Positions 1 through 7,416 of a DNA stretch of 17,637 bases are shown here, in pieces. The notes under the pieces are model-generated. The model saw only the letters and a list, made by a program, of their open reading frames with translations. It had not been told where the DNA came from and searched no databases. How positions within the stretch are numbered: the first letter of the stretch is position 1; every line of letters starts with the position of its first letter. The translations under genes and the position numbers were made by a program. Source of the DNA: Verrucomicrobiales bacterium (lineage in GTDB: Bacteria > Verrucomicrobiota > Verrucomicrobiia > Limisphaerales > UBA11320); contig DMJJ01000239.1 in the NCBI GenBank assembly GCA_003452185.1, forward strand, positions 1 through 17,637, in the 5' to 3' direction.

Positions 1-2225
1 AACTGGTAGTCGGCGACGCCTGCCAGGGTGAACCCGAGCTCCTGGGTGTCGTCCCAAACCTCGTACCGAAGGCTGCTGTCGGAGTTTCCCCCTACCGCCA
101 GGAACGAGCTCGAGGAGGCATCCGGATTCCCCTCCAGAATGAACTCCAGGGTGCCATCCCCGGCCGCCGGGCCGAAGTCGAACGGGGCGCCTCCCGTGCC
201 GTCGAGGCGGACCGGGGCGAGGAGCCGGGCGATGGGCGCTTTGCCTCCGGCCGCTGTGACGTCGATTGCGGCATCGTAGGCATTGAGCGCGGGGCGGGCG
301 GCGCCGAGGAACGCTGTCGCGTGGCGAAGGATGGCCTCCGGCGTCGGAGGGTCGTCATAGACCGTGACCCTGTGGATGGTTCCCGTCATGGCCTCCGATC
401 CGTCCGGGTTTGCGCCGAGCCATCCCTTGCCGGCCGGCATCGCGAACCCGGAGCCGACCCCCTGGGCCTCCCCGGCGCGGCGCCCGTTGACATAAAGCGT
501 CATGACGAGCCCCGCGGAATCCCAGACGTAGGTGAGATGCGTGGGCCACGCGGAGCTGGGGATCCCGGGGCTGAAGAGGTAATCCTCCACGTGGTTCAGG
601 GTGAACCCATATTGCGCGGTCTCGTACCAGGCTTCGAACCGGAGGCTGCTCTCCGCGTTTTCACCCACCGCGAGGAACGAGGTCACCCCCGCCGAGGGAT
701 CCCCCTCAACAATGAACTCGATCGCCACATCCCCCGCGACCGGCCCGAAATCAAAGGGCGCCCCTCCCGATCCGGTGAGGATCGCGGGTTGGGCCAGCCG
801 TGCCGTTGGGGTGAGGCCGGCGTGGGCATCGGCCTCGATCGCGGCATCGTAGCCGGCCAGGTTGGGGTCGACGTAGACCGTGAGACGGGACTCCGCGGTG
901 GCGACATCATTCCAGGCGGTCAGAACGTACGGGGTGGTTACCTCTGGGGAGACCGTGACGGAGGATCGTCCCGTGACATCCACCCCGTTCAGGGAAAGCT
1001 TCTTCGTGCTCTGAAGCTCCCAGCTCAGCGTGGCTGAGCTTCCGGGGAGGAGGTGCGCGGCGGTGGTGGTGAAGGAGGTGATCACCGGCGGGTGGAGCAC
1101 GTCTGTGAACCCGCGGGCGTGCCGAAGCACGGCGGCCTCCTCCAGGCGGCTGTCGTAAACCGTGACCCTGTAGATCGTCCCCGCCATTCGCTCCCCCCCG
1201 GACTCATTAAGGCCGAGTCGCCCCAGGCCGCGCGGCATTGCAAACGAGGCATCCACGTTGGTCGTCGTCCCCGCCAGCACCCCGTTGACGTAGAGGCTCA
1301 TGGTGGCGGATCCGGCGCTCCAGGCGTAGGCGACATGGGTGGGCTGCTGGGGTGAGGAAACCCCCGGGGTGAAGGGATAGTCGGCCACGGCCCCCTGGCT
1401 GAAGCCGAGCTGGCCGGTGTTGTCCCAGAGCTCAAACCGAAGGCTGCTCTGGAAGTTTTCCCCAACGGCCAGGAAGGAACTGTTGTTCACGGAGGGGTCG
1501 CCCTTGAGAATGAACTCGATGGTGACATCGTCGGCGGTGTCGCCGAAGTCGAACGACGTCTGGCCCGTCTTGGGCAGGATCACCGTGGAGGCCAGGGTTG
1601 CGACGGGGGTGAGCCCTGCAGCCATGTCCGCCGCGATCGCCGCGTCGTAGCCGTTCACCGCCGGCAGCACCTCGGCGTCGAAGGCGTCGGAATGCCGCTG
1701 GAGGGTTGCCTCGTCGAGGATTGTGTCGTAGGCCGTGACGCGGTAGATCACCCCGGTCATTGCCTCGGTCCCGTCGGCATTGACCCCAAGCCATCCCGCC
1801 CCGGCCGGCATCACGAACCCGGGGTCGACCTCAGCCACCGTGCCGGCAAGTTTCCCGTTGCGGTAGAGCTTCATGGTGGCGGTCGCCGGATCCCACACAT
1901 AGGCCAGGTGGGTCGGTCGCGCGGGGGAGGGGACCCCGGGGGCGAACTGGTAGTCGGCCACCTGCGCCTGGGTGAAACCAAGCTCCCCCGTGTTGCTCCA
2001 GACCTCATAGCGGAGGCTGCTCTTGGGGTCGGCCCCGACCGCGAGGAACGAGCTGTCGCTGGCGGAGGGGTCACCCTCAAGGATGAACTCCAGGGTGGCA
2101 TCCCCCGAGAGCGCCCCGAAATCAAACGCCACCCCTGCGCTGCCCGAGAGCGTGATCGCGCTGGTGAGCGACGCCACGGGAAGCACCCCGGCCGCCGCGT
2201 CGGCCGCGATCACGGCATCGTAGTT
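1..2225 (-). repeat. Four tandem LamG-like coding repeats
   Basis: The repeats run approximately 2225-1656, 1655-1095, 854-282 and 281 to the left edge (partial). An Ig-like spacer occupies roughly 1094-855. Similarity is obvious at the protein level and also visible in DNA: the module starts all read close to GGCTACGA(C/T)GC(G/C)GC on the minus strand, and the segments encoding SSFLAVG and MTLYVNG recur. The units have diverged, so this is an old domain duplication and not a recent DNA repeat. Confidence 0.8.
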
Positions 2226-2357
2226 CTCGAGAGGCACCTGCCCCAGCAGGCGTCCCACAAGGAGCGGGCCGGCGCAGGCAATCATCCCAAACCATCGCAG
2301 GAGGGGGAGCGGACGGGAGCCTCTTCGAACCAAGGAGTGCTGGAGTGTGAACGTCAT
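1..2357 (-). CDS. Secreted multi-LamG-repeat protein (partial, C-terminus beyond left edge)
   Basis: The reading frame is open from an ATG at 2357 to the left edge (785 codons), so stop and C-terminus lie outside. Residues 1-40 look like a Sec signal: two arginines, then a hydrophobic stretch (LLRWFGMIACAGPLLVGRLL) ending near GQ-VPLENYD. After it come four copies of a concanavalin A/LamG-like module of about 185-190 residues, starting near residues 45, 235, 502 and 693. Each opens with (N/G/A)YDAAI.AD..AG..P.A.L and contains FDFG, (L/I)EFI(L/V)(E/K)G(D/N)P, SSFLAVG..., (T/P)THL.YVWD, MTLYVNG..AG and a closing TGTI(Y/H)RVTVYD. Residues about 420-500, between repeats 2 and 3, form an Ig-like linker (VITSF, SATLSWEL, TTPYVLTAWN). 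The fold is typical of carbohydrate or protein binding at the cell surface; the ligand is unknown. It is transcribed divergently from the response-regulator operon. The start has only a weak ribosome-binding site, but it is the ATG that places the signal peptide correctly. Confidence 0.85.
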   Translation of the reverse strand, partial: MTFTLQHSLVRRGSRPLPLLRWFGMIACAGPLLVGRLLGQVPLENYDAVIAADAAAGVLPVASLTSAITLSGSAGVAFDFGALSGDATLEFILEGDPSASDSSFLAVGADPKSSLRYEVWSNTGELGFTQAQVADYQFAPGVPSPARPTHLAYVWDPATATMKLYRNGKLAGTVAEVDPGFVMPAGAGWLGVNADGTEAMTGVIYRVTAYDTILDEATLQRHSDAFDAEVLPAVNGYDAAIAADMAAGLTPVATLASTVILPKTGQTSFDFGDTADDVTIEFILKGDPSVNNSSFLAVGENFQSSLRFELWDNTGQLGFSQGAVADYPFTPGVSSPQQPTHVAYAWSAGSATMSLYVNGVLAGTTTNVDASFAMPRGLGRLGLNESGGERMAGTIYRVTVYDSRLEEAAVLRHARGFTDVLHPPVITSFTTTAAHLLPGSSATLSWELQSTKKLSLNGVDVTGRSSVTVSPEVTTPYVLTAWNDVATAESRLTVYVDPNLAGYDAAIEADAHAGLTPTARLAQPAILTGSGGAPFDFGPVAGDVAIEFIVEGDPSAGVTSFLAVGENAESSLRFEAWYETAQYGFTLNHVEDYLFSPGIPSSAWPTHLTYVWDSAGLVMTLYVNGRRAGEAQGVGSGFAMPAGKGWLGANPDGSEAMTGTIHRVTVYDDPPTPEAILRHATAFLGAARPALNAYDAAIDVTAAGGKAPIARLLAPVRLDGTGGAPFDFGPAAGDGTLEFILEGNPDASSSSFLAVGGNSDSSLRYEVWDDTQELGFTLAGVADYQ

Positions 2358-2479
2358 GTTGAGTGGGATTGGCTTCTGCACTTCGGTGAGGACCCTCCGA
2401 TGCGTGAAACGAGTCGCCGACCCGGCAACCGTTCAATCCGATTCCTGACACGCAAGCGGGAGAGCCCGGATAACCCGAT

Positions 2480-2508
2480 CTTGTAGCACGCCCCCGGTCG
2501 CATGACAA
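2480..2508 (-). promoter_or_regulatory. Probable sigma-70-type promoter of the LamG-repeat gene
   Basis: On the minus strand there is a -35 TTGTCA (2508-2503, 5 of 6 to consensus), a 17-bp spacer and a -10 TACAAG (2485-2480, 4 of 6). An A-rich stretch (AACAAAAG) lies just upstream. This would give a leader of about 115 nt before the ATG at 2357. The leader can form a short hairpin at 2413-2429 (seven pairs including one G-T, three-base loop). The -35 overlaps a degenerate copy of the ATGACA-type palindrome found elsewhere in this window. Confidence 0.5.
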
Positions 2509-2657
2509 CGTTTTGAGCGTGTGCATCTTTTGTTACTGCCGTTGCAAGATCCGGGGGAGGGCGTGGCGGCACTCGAGGCGTGCTTGGCGCGGCCCGCGAC
2601 ACGTCTCTCCGGATCGGCTCAGGGAGATTCGCAGGGGGGCCCGGGGAAGGCTGTAGT

Positions 2658-2674
2658 CTTAAGGTTTTCTTAGC
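2658..2674 (+). promoter_or_regulatory. PmrA-box-like direct repeat upstream of the response-regulator operon
   Basis: The sequence reads CTTAAG-N5-CTTAGC: two hexamers repeated every 11 bp. This is the layout bound by OmpR/PmrA-family dimers; the PmrA half site is YTTAAK with a 5-bp spacer. It stands out as an AT-rich patch in a GC-rich region. It sits 64 bp before the ATG of the regulator gene and three bases upstream of a possible -35 (TTGACG, 2677-2682; weak -10 CAGGAT, 2701-2706, spacer 18). Autoregulation by the downstream regulator is the natural inference. The rest of the 380-bp divergent gap (2358-2737) shows no gene that I can support. Confidence 0.45.
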
Positions 2675-2737
2675 CGTTGACGGGGTGGTTTCCTGGCATG
2701 CAGGATCGCGCGCGATTCGAACTGATTTCCTCGACTC

Positions 2738-3439
2738 ATGCGCATCCTCATTATCGAAGATGAACCGCAGTTGGCGCGTCATGTGTCCAGCGCGCTGGTC
2801 CGTCACGGGCATGAGGTGTCGGTGGTCAACGACGGGGTGGCCGGGTTGGCGGCTGCCCAGGAGCGGCGTCCCGATCTCCTGTTGCTGGACTTGAACCTTC
2901 CCGGGATGGAGGGGTTGGCGGTTTTGGGGAGGCTGCGCGACGCCGGGGTTCAGGTGCGCGTGATGATCCTGACCGCCCGAGCCGAGGTGGAGCATCGGAT
3001 CAAGGGGTTGAAGGCCGGGGCGGATGACTACCTGACGAAGCCGTTTGCGATGGAGGAGATGGTCGCACGGGTTGAGGCACTCGGGAGGCGGAGGGCGACC
3101 TCAGCCCCGGGGGATCACCTGGAGGTGGCCGACCTGCAGATGGACGTGCGTCGGCGCCGGGTGGCTCGGGGCGGCAAGAGCATCAGCCTCTCTCCGCGTG
3201 AATTCGAGGTGCTGCAGACTTTGATGGAGGAGCCGGGACGGGTCTTTTCCCGGACCGAGCTCTGTGAGCGGGTGTGGCATCGGGACCACGAATATGACAC
3301 CCGGACGGTGGAGATCTTCATTGCCCGGCTTCGCAAGAAGGTCGATTCCGGGTTTGAGCTTCCCCTGATTCATACTGAGCGGAGTCTTGGGTACACGGTT
3401 CGGGCCCCCGAGGGGGTGGCTGGGGAGGGGCGTTCATGA
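2738..3439 (+). CDS. OmpR/PhoB-family response regulator (cupredoxin operon)
   Basis: A 233-residue DNA-binding response regulator of normal length. The receiver domain spans residues 1-118 with acidic pocket E7/D8, phospho-acceptor D51 (in LLLLDLNLPG), T79 and K101 (YLTKPF). The winged-helix effector domain spans about 128-224, with the recognition region RTVEIFIARLRKKVD and the terminal wing SLGYTV. It should act in the cytoplasm, activated by the kinase encoded two genes downstream. Its stop overlaps the cupredoxin start in an ATGA, so the genes are probably translationally coupled. The ATG at 2738 gives the canonical MRILIIEDE start; no strong Shine-Dalgarno is visible. The PmrA-box-like repeat upstream is its candidate operator. 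No gene symbol is assigned because the target is unknown. Confidence 0.93.
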   Translation: MRILIIEDEPQLARHVSSALVRHGHEVSVVNDGVAGLAAAQERRPDLLLLDLNLPGMEGLAVLGRLRDAGVQVRVMILTARAEVEHRIKGLKAGADDYLTKPFAMEEMVARVEALGRRRATSAPGDHLEVADLQMDVRRRRVARGGKSISLSPREFEVLQTLMEEPGRVFSRTELCERVWHRDHEYDTRTVEIFIARLRKKVDSGFELPLIHTERSLGYTVRAPEGVAGEGRS

Positions 3440-4122
3440 GGTGGACTGGGGGACCCGGGTGCGTGGGGGGGGCGTGGCGTTGTGCCTGGCTGCTGGCCGT
3501 GGGGTTGTGGTTGGGCGGGTGGGGGCTGTCGGATGCCCGGGGCGACTCCGTCCTGGAGGGGTTGGTCCCTCTGCCCAAGTCCCACACCCTCCCGGTGATG
3601 AACCAGCGATACGAAATTGTGGCCCGTGGAGGGGTTCTGGCCCCCCGTCCACCGGTGGCGATCCTGTATCTTGAGGGGGCGTTCACCAATCCCCCTCCGC
3701 CGGTGGTGCAGCGGGTGCTGCAGAAGGAGTACATGTTCCTCCCGGGGTTGCTGCCGGTGCAGGTTGGAACCCGGGTGGAGTTTCCGAACCTCGATCCGAC
3801 CTACCACAATGTGTTCAGCTATTCTTCCCCCAAGCGATTCGACCTCGGGCGCTATCGTCCCGAGGACCGCCCGGTGCCGTACCAGGTGTTTGAGAAGCCG
3901 GGGCTCGTCACCCTGCGGTGTGACATCCATGAGCACATGCGGGGGCTGATCCTCGTGGTGGAGACCCCGTACTTTGCGCTCAGCGACACGGAAGGCCGTT
4001 TCCACCTCCCGGGGCTTCCCCCGGGGCGGCACACGCTGAAGGCGTGGCTCGACAGCCGGACCACGCTTCAGGTGCCGGTCACGGTGATTGCGGGGACCAC
4101 GAACCGGGTTGTGTTCCAATGA
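3436..4122 (+). CDS. Periplasmic cupredoxin with carboxypeptidase-regulatory-like C-terminal domain
   Basis: A 228-residue exported protein. The signal peptide covers residues 1-36 (hydrophobic core WLLAVGLWLGGWGL, cleavage near DARG-DSV). Residues about 75-175 form a plastocyanin-like domain: H124 in TYHNVFS, followed by FDLGRY, FEKPG and the cluster C162-D-I-H165-E-H167-M168. His, Cys, His and Met are the classical type-1 copper ligand set. Residues 178-228 (YFALSDTEGRFHLPGLPPGRHTL) resemble a carboxypeptidase-regulatory-like beta-sandwich. Proteins of this architecture are often labelled methylamine-utilization-like, but nothing else here supports methylamine metabolism. The gene overlaps the regulator upstream and the kinase downstream by ATGA, placing a likely copper protein inside a two-component operon. 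It could carry electrons, bind copper or serve as the sensor's periplasmic partner; these cannot be separated from sequence. Confidence 0.85.
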   Translation: MRWTGGPGCVGGAWRCAWLLAVGLWLGGWGLSDARGDSVLEGLVPLPKSHTLPVMNQRYEIVARGGVLAPRPPVAILYLEGAFTNPPPPVVQRVLQKEYMFLPGLLPVQVGTRVEFPNLDPTYHNVFSYSSPKRFDLGRYRPEDRPVPYQVFEKPGLVTLRCDIHEHMRGLILVVETPYFALSDTEGRFHLPGLPPGRHTLKAWLDSRTTLQVPVTVIAGTTNRVVFQ

Positions 4123-5930
4123 GCCGCGCCCTGCCGATTCAGGGCGATCCCGTCGTGAGCTTCCGGAGGCGGCTCTCCCTTGCGATGATGCTGGTGGCGG
4201 CCGCCGTCACGGTGGTGACCCTTTACTTCGCGGAGCGCCGGCTGGCGCAGGATGCCGAGCGGGAGTTTCGCTCCGATTTCGAATCCGAGCTCGTCGCGGT
4301 CCAGAAGGTGCGCGAGGTGCGTCATCAGGCGCTCGCCGGCCTGTGCCGGTCGATTGTCAAGAAGCCGAGGATCCATGCCGCGATCGAGGACGATGCGCTG
4401 GATCTCCTGTACCCCAGCGCCCGGGACGAGCTGCGCGACCTGATGAAGCCCGAGGGGGTGGATCTCTCCCTCACGCCGCTGCCCCCGCTGATGGCTGTGT
4501 TTTATCGGTTTCTCAACGCGAAGGGCGGGGTGATCTCCGCGACCGGGGCCCCGGAGGCCGGGAGCCTGAGCGCTGCCGAGGAGGCCCAGGTCTCCCTTCC
4601 CGGGCTGTCGCGTGAGGAGCAGGTGGCCTATTGCACCCGGAGGACCGCGCGGCACACCGTCGACCTGCTGGAGGTGATCGTCCTCCCGATCGTCTCCGAC
4701 GAGAACCAGGAGATGATCGCTGCGCTGGCGGTGGGGTTCCCCGCCATCCAGCCGCCGGCCGGGCCCGCCACCCGGAGGCTCTGCGGCGGAATCTGGGTTG
4801 GCGGGACATTTCATCCGACCTCCCCCGACGGGCCGACTCCGGAGCTCGTGGCCCGTGAACTCTCGCAGGGCCTCTTGCAGGAGGACCACCCTCTGGTCCA
4901 CCGGACGGTCCAGCTCGGGGGGGAGGACTGCCTCCTCTTCTACCGGAGGCTCAACCCGGGATCGAAGTTCTCCCCGGCCTACGAGGTGAGCCTCTTCCCG
5001 CTCTCGGCCCTGGGGTCGCGGCAGACCCAGCTTCGCCTCCAGATTTTGGGAGCCGGGGGGTTGCTTCTCGCGGGCGGGCTCCTGGTGAGTCACTTTCTGT
5101 CGATCCGGCTCGCCGTCCCGGTCGAGCGAATGGCGGTCGCCTCCGAGGAGCAGCGCATCCAGAGACAGCGTGCAGAGGCTGCCCTGGAGCTGACGAACGA
5201 GGGGCTGCGGCGGGCGGTCCGGTTCTCGGCGGACGCCTCCCACCAGCTCAAGACTCCGGTCTCGGTGATGCGGGCGGGGCTGGAGGAGTTGCTCACGCGC
5301 CAGGATCTGCCCGTGCAGGCGCGGGCTGAGATCGGGGACCTGGTGCACCAGACCTACCGCCTGAGCTCCCTGATCGAGGACCTCCTGCTGCTGGCCCGGA
5401 TGGATGCCGGACGGCTCCAGCTGGAGCTTGGCCCGATCGACCTATCGCTCCTCATCGATGCCCTGCGGGACGACTTTGAGGCAATCCCCGACGCCCGGGG
5501 CGTTGCGCTCTCAATCGACATCCCCCCCGGGCTGCACGTCCTGGGGGAGCAGCGTTACACGAGCATCATCCTGGAGAACCTCCTGGAGAATGCCCGGAAG
5601 TACAACTGTCCCCATGGGCGGATCGCGATCCGGGCCCGCGTCGAGGGGCCTGAGGTGATGATCACCCTGGGGAACACCGGGCGGCCGATCCCTGCCGCGA
5701 TGCAGGGTCGCCTGTTCGAGCGGTTTGACCGGGGGGATGTCGGCGAGAACATCCCGGGTCATGGACTTGGGCTGAACCTCGCGCGGGAGCTCGCCCGCAT
5801 TCACAAGGGGGACCTTCGCCTGGCGGGATCGCAGGCCGATTGGACGGAGTTCGAGCTGACCCTGCGATGGGCGGAGCGCCCGGCCGCTCCCGATGCCCAT
5901 GCCTGCGAACCCTTTCCCCCCGTTGCCTGA
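4119..5930 (+). CDS. Membrane sensor histidine kinase with large extracytoplasmic domain
   Basis: 603 residues from the ATG at 4119, chosen because it overlaps the cupredoxin stop (ATGA) and directly precedes a membrane segment. The frame is also open 25 codons further upstream, inside the cupredoxin gene. TM1 is about residues 20-37 and TM2 about 308-328. Between them lie roughly 270 extracytoplasmic residues that I cannot assign to a family. The kinase core has an H-box with H375 (ADASHQLKTPVSVM), an N-box (ENLLENARKYN, 486-496), a G1 region NTGRPIP and a G2 region GHGLGL (547-552). The linker after TM2 (about 330-365) is HAMP-like but short. It should autophosphorylate at H375 and signal to the OmpR-type regulator at the head of the operon. 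The cupredoxin encoded between the two is a plausible source of its signal. Confidence 0.92.
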   Translation: MSRALPIQGDPVVSFRRRLSLAMMLVAAAVTVVTLYFAERRLAQDAEREFRSDFESELVAVQKVREVRHQALAGLCRSIVKKPRIHAAIEDDALDLLYPSARDELRDLMKPEGVDLSLTPLPPLMAVFYRFLNAKGGVISATGAPEAGSLSAAEEAQVSLPGLSREEQVAYCTRRTARHTVDLLEVIVLPIVSDENQEMIAALAVGFPAIQPPAGPATRRLCGGIWVGGTFHPTSPDGPTPELVARELSQGLLQEDHPLVHRTVQLGGEDCLLFYRRLNPGSKFSPAYEVSLFPLSALGSRQTQLRLQILGAGGLLLAGGLLVSHFLSIRLAVPVERMAVASEEQRIQRQRAEAALELTNEGLRRAVRFSADASHQLKTPVSVMRAGLEELLTRQDLPVQARAEIGDLVHQTYRLSSLIEDLLLLARMDAGRLQLELGPIDLSLLIDALRDDFEAIPDARGVALSIDIPPGLHVLGEQRYTSIILENLLENARKYNCPHGRIAIRARVEGPEVMITLGNTGRPIPAAMQGRLFERFDRGDVGENIPGHGLGLNLARELARIHKGDLRLAGSQADWTEFELTLRWAERPAAPDAHACEPFPPVA

Positions 5931-5937
5931 AGGGCCC

Positions 5938-7161
5938 ATGAATTTCCTACGATCCCTGACCTGGTTGCTGCTCCCGGCCTCGGTGCTCCGCGCCTCCGCC
6001 TCTCTGGACGAGGCCCTCGACCGTGTCGACGAGCGGCTCACGGTGTCCAGCTGGGGCGGGCGGGTTCGCACCCGCCTGAGCGGCACCCTGGATCTTGAGG
6101 CCTACCAGGTGGAGCAGCCTCCGCCGGGGCTTCTCCAGACCGGGGCGCACCAGCTTCTCATCCCGCGCCTGACGCTCTTCCTGGATTCGCAGATCGGCCC
6201 GAAGCTGTACGCCTTTGCCCAGTTCCGGGCCGACCGGGGATTCGATCCCTCGGACACACCGGCCGAGGTCAGGGCGGATGAGTATGCCGTCCGGTACACC
6301 CCGTGGGAGGATGGACGGGTGAGTTTCCAGGCGGGAAAGTTCGGCACCGTGGTGGGCAGCTGGCGGCAGCGGCACCTCTCGTGGCAGAACCCGTTCATCA
6401 CCGCTCCCATGGCGTATGAGCAGATCCTGGGGATTTACGACGGCGAGGCCCCTTCCTCCTTCAGGGACATCGTGTATGTGGAGCCGGGATCCCGGTACGA
6501 ATACAACCCCCTGATCTGGGGCCCCTCGTACACGTCGGGGTTTCAGGTGGCCGGGGTTTGGGGGGCGTTCGAGTACGCGGCCGAGCTCAAGAACGCGGCC
6601 CTCTCCTCGAGGCCGGAGGCGTGGGATTTCACCGACACGGGGTTCGCCCATCCCACGATCAGCGCCCGGCTCGCCTACCGGCCGAGTCCGATGTGGTGCT
6701 TCGGGGTCTCGGGGAGCGAGGGGAGCTACATGCGCCCGGAAGCCGTCCCGACGTTCCCGGACGCAACCGGCATCGGTGACTACCGCCAGTACCTCCTTGG
6801 GCAGGAGGCGTCGTTTGCCTGGCACCACTTTGAGTTCTGGGCCGAGGTCTTCGAGGGGCGGTTCGAGATCCCGCGGTACGGGAATGCCGACACGGTCTCC
6901 GGCTACCTCGAGGGCCGCTACAAGGTGACGCCGCAGCTCTACGTGGCGATGCGATGGAACCAGCAATGGTTCGGGGAGATCCGCAACGACTCCGGTCGCA
7001 TGCGTTCCTGGGGCTACGAGCTTCGCGGGCTCGACACCGCGGTCGGCTTCCGTCCCACAGCGCACACCCAGATCAAGCTCCAGTGGAGCGTTCACCAGAC
7101 GACCTGGCGCCAGCTGGAAAACGCCCACACGCTCGCGGCCCAGTTCACCCTCCGCTTCTGA
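5938..7161 (+). CDS. Outer-membrane beta-barrel (porin-like) protein, function unknown
   Basis: 407 residues from the ATG at 5938, seven bases after the kinase stop, with AAGGG four bases before it. Starting there gives a clean signal peptide (MNFLRSLTWLLLPASVLRASA). The rest is rich in alternating hydrophobic and aromatic beta strands with Tyr, Trp and Phe girdles (for example RLTLFLDSQIGPKLYAFAQF and HHFEFWAEVFEGRFEI). It ends in TLAAQFTLRF with a terminal phenylalanine, the usual outer-membrane assembly signal. There is no plug domain, so it is not a TonB receptor. It is the last gene of the cupredoxin two-component operon and may be its effector, for example a channel for a small molecule or metal complex. 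The frame could start at 5893, but that would place 15 proline-rich residues before the signal peptide and overlap the kinase. Confidence 0.75.
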   Translation: MNFLRSLTWLLLPASVLRASASLDEALDRVDERLTVSSWGGRVRTRLSGTLDLEAYQVEQPPPGLLQTGAHQLLIPRLTLFLDSQIGPKLYAFAQFRADRGFDPSDTPAEVRADEYAVRYTPWEDGRVSFQAGKFGTVVGSWRQRHLSWQNPFITAPMAYEQILGIYDGEAPSSFRDIVYVEPGSRYEYNPLIWGPSYTSGFQVAGVWGAFEYAAELKNAALSSRPEAWDFTDTGFAHPTISARLAYRPSPMWCFGVSGSEGSYMRPEAVPTFPDATGIGDYRQYLLGQEASFAWHHFEFWAEVFEGRFEIPRYGNADTVSGYLEGRYKVTPQLYVAMRWNQQWFGEIRNDSGRMRSWGYELRGLDTAVGFRPTAHTQIKLQWSVHQTTWRQLENAHTLAAQFTLRF

Positions 7162-7166
7162 CGCGT

Positions 7167-7188
7167 GCCCCGCCCCGACACGCGGGGC
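7167..7188 (+). terminator. Hairpin after the cupredoxin operon, weak terminator candidate
   Basis: A 7-bp perfect stem GCCCCGC/GCGGGGC with an 8-base loop begins six bases after the stop of the porin-like gene. There is no T-run behind it, so intrinsic termination would be weak. It may protect the mRNA 3' end instead. Confidence 0.35.
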
Positions 7189-7200
7189 TCCCCTGCCGTG

Positions 7201-7220
7201 CGGTAACAAGCCCGTTACCG
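7201..7220. promoter_or_regulatory. Perfect inverted repeat CGGTAAC-N6-GTTACCG
   Basis: Two 7-bp arms separated by six bases, located 40 bp after the porin-like gene and 197 bp before the next gene. It could form a second hairpin ending the operon or be a dimeric protein binding site. The rest of the 255-bp gap (7162-7416) shows no convincing gene. It does contain a perfect -35 hexamer TTGACA at 7404-7409, without a good -10 at normal spacing. Confidence 0.4.
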
Positions 7221-7416
7221 TCTCCCCGTTGAAGTCCCGCCGTGGGAAGCCGAATGTCTCCGCGGATGAACGTGCAACCTCAGTCCCGGACCCGGCTCCA
7301 GATTTCCTGGCGCCCCGTGCGCTGGGTTGCCGCCATCCAGATAATCCTGGCACGCGCGGCTTGTGCTCGCGCAGAGGGGTGTTGGGGTGAACCAAACCAC
7401 ACGTTGACACCCAAAA

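Noticed and set aside
321..2486. Plus-strand frames of 238 and 264 codons in the left region
   Set aside because: They are antisense to the LamG repeats. They look alike only because the repeats underneath are alike.
2354..2995. 213-codon minus-strand frame across the divergent gap and the regulator start
   Set aside because: It runs through the promoter region and antisense to the receiver domain; the composition is not protein-like.
3436..4122. Assignment of the cupredoxin gene to methylamine utilization
   Set aside because: No methylamine dehydrogenase or other mau-like gene is present. The label would rest only on a common automatic annotation of this domain pair.
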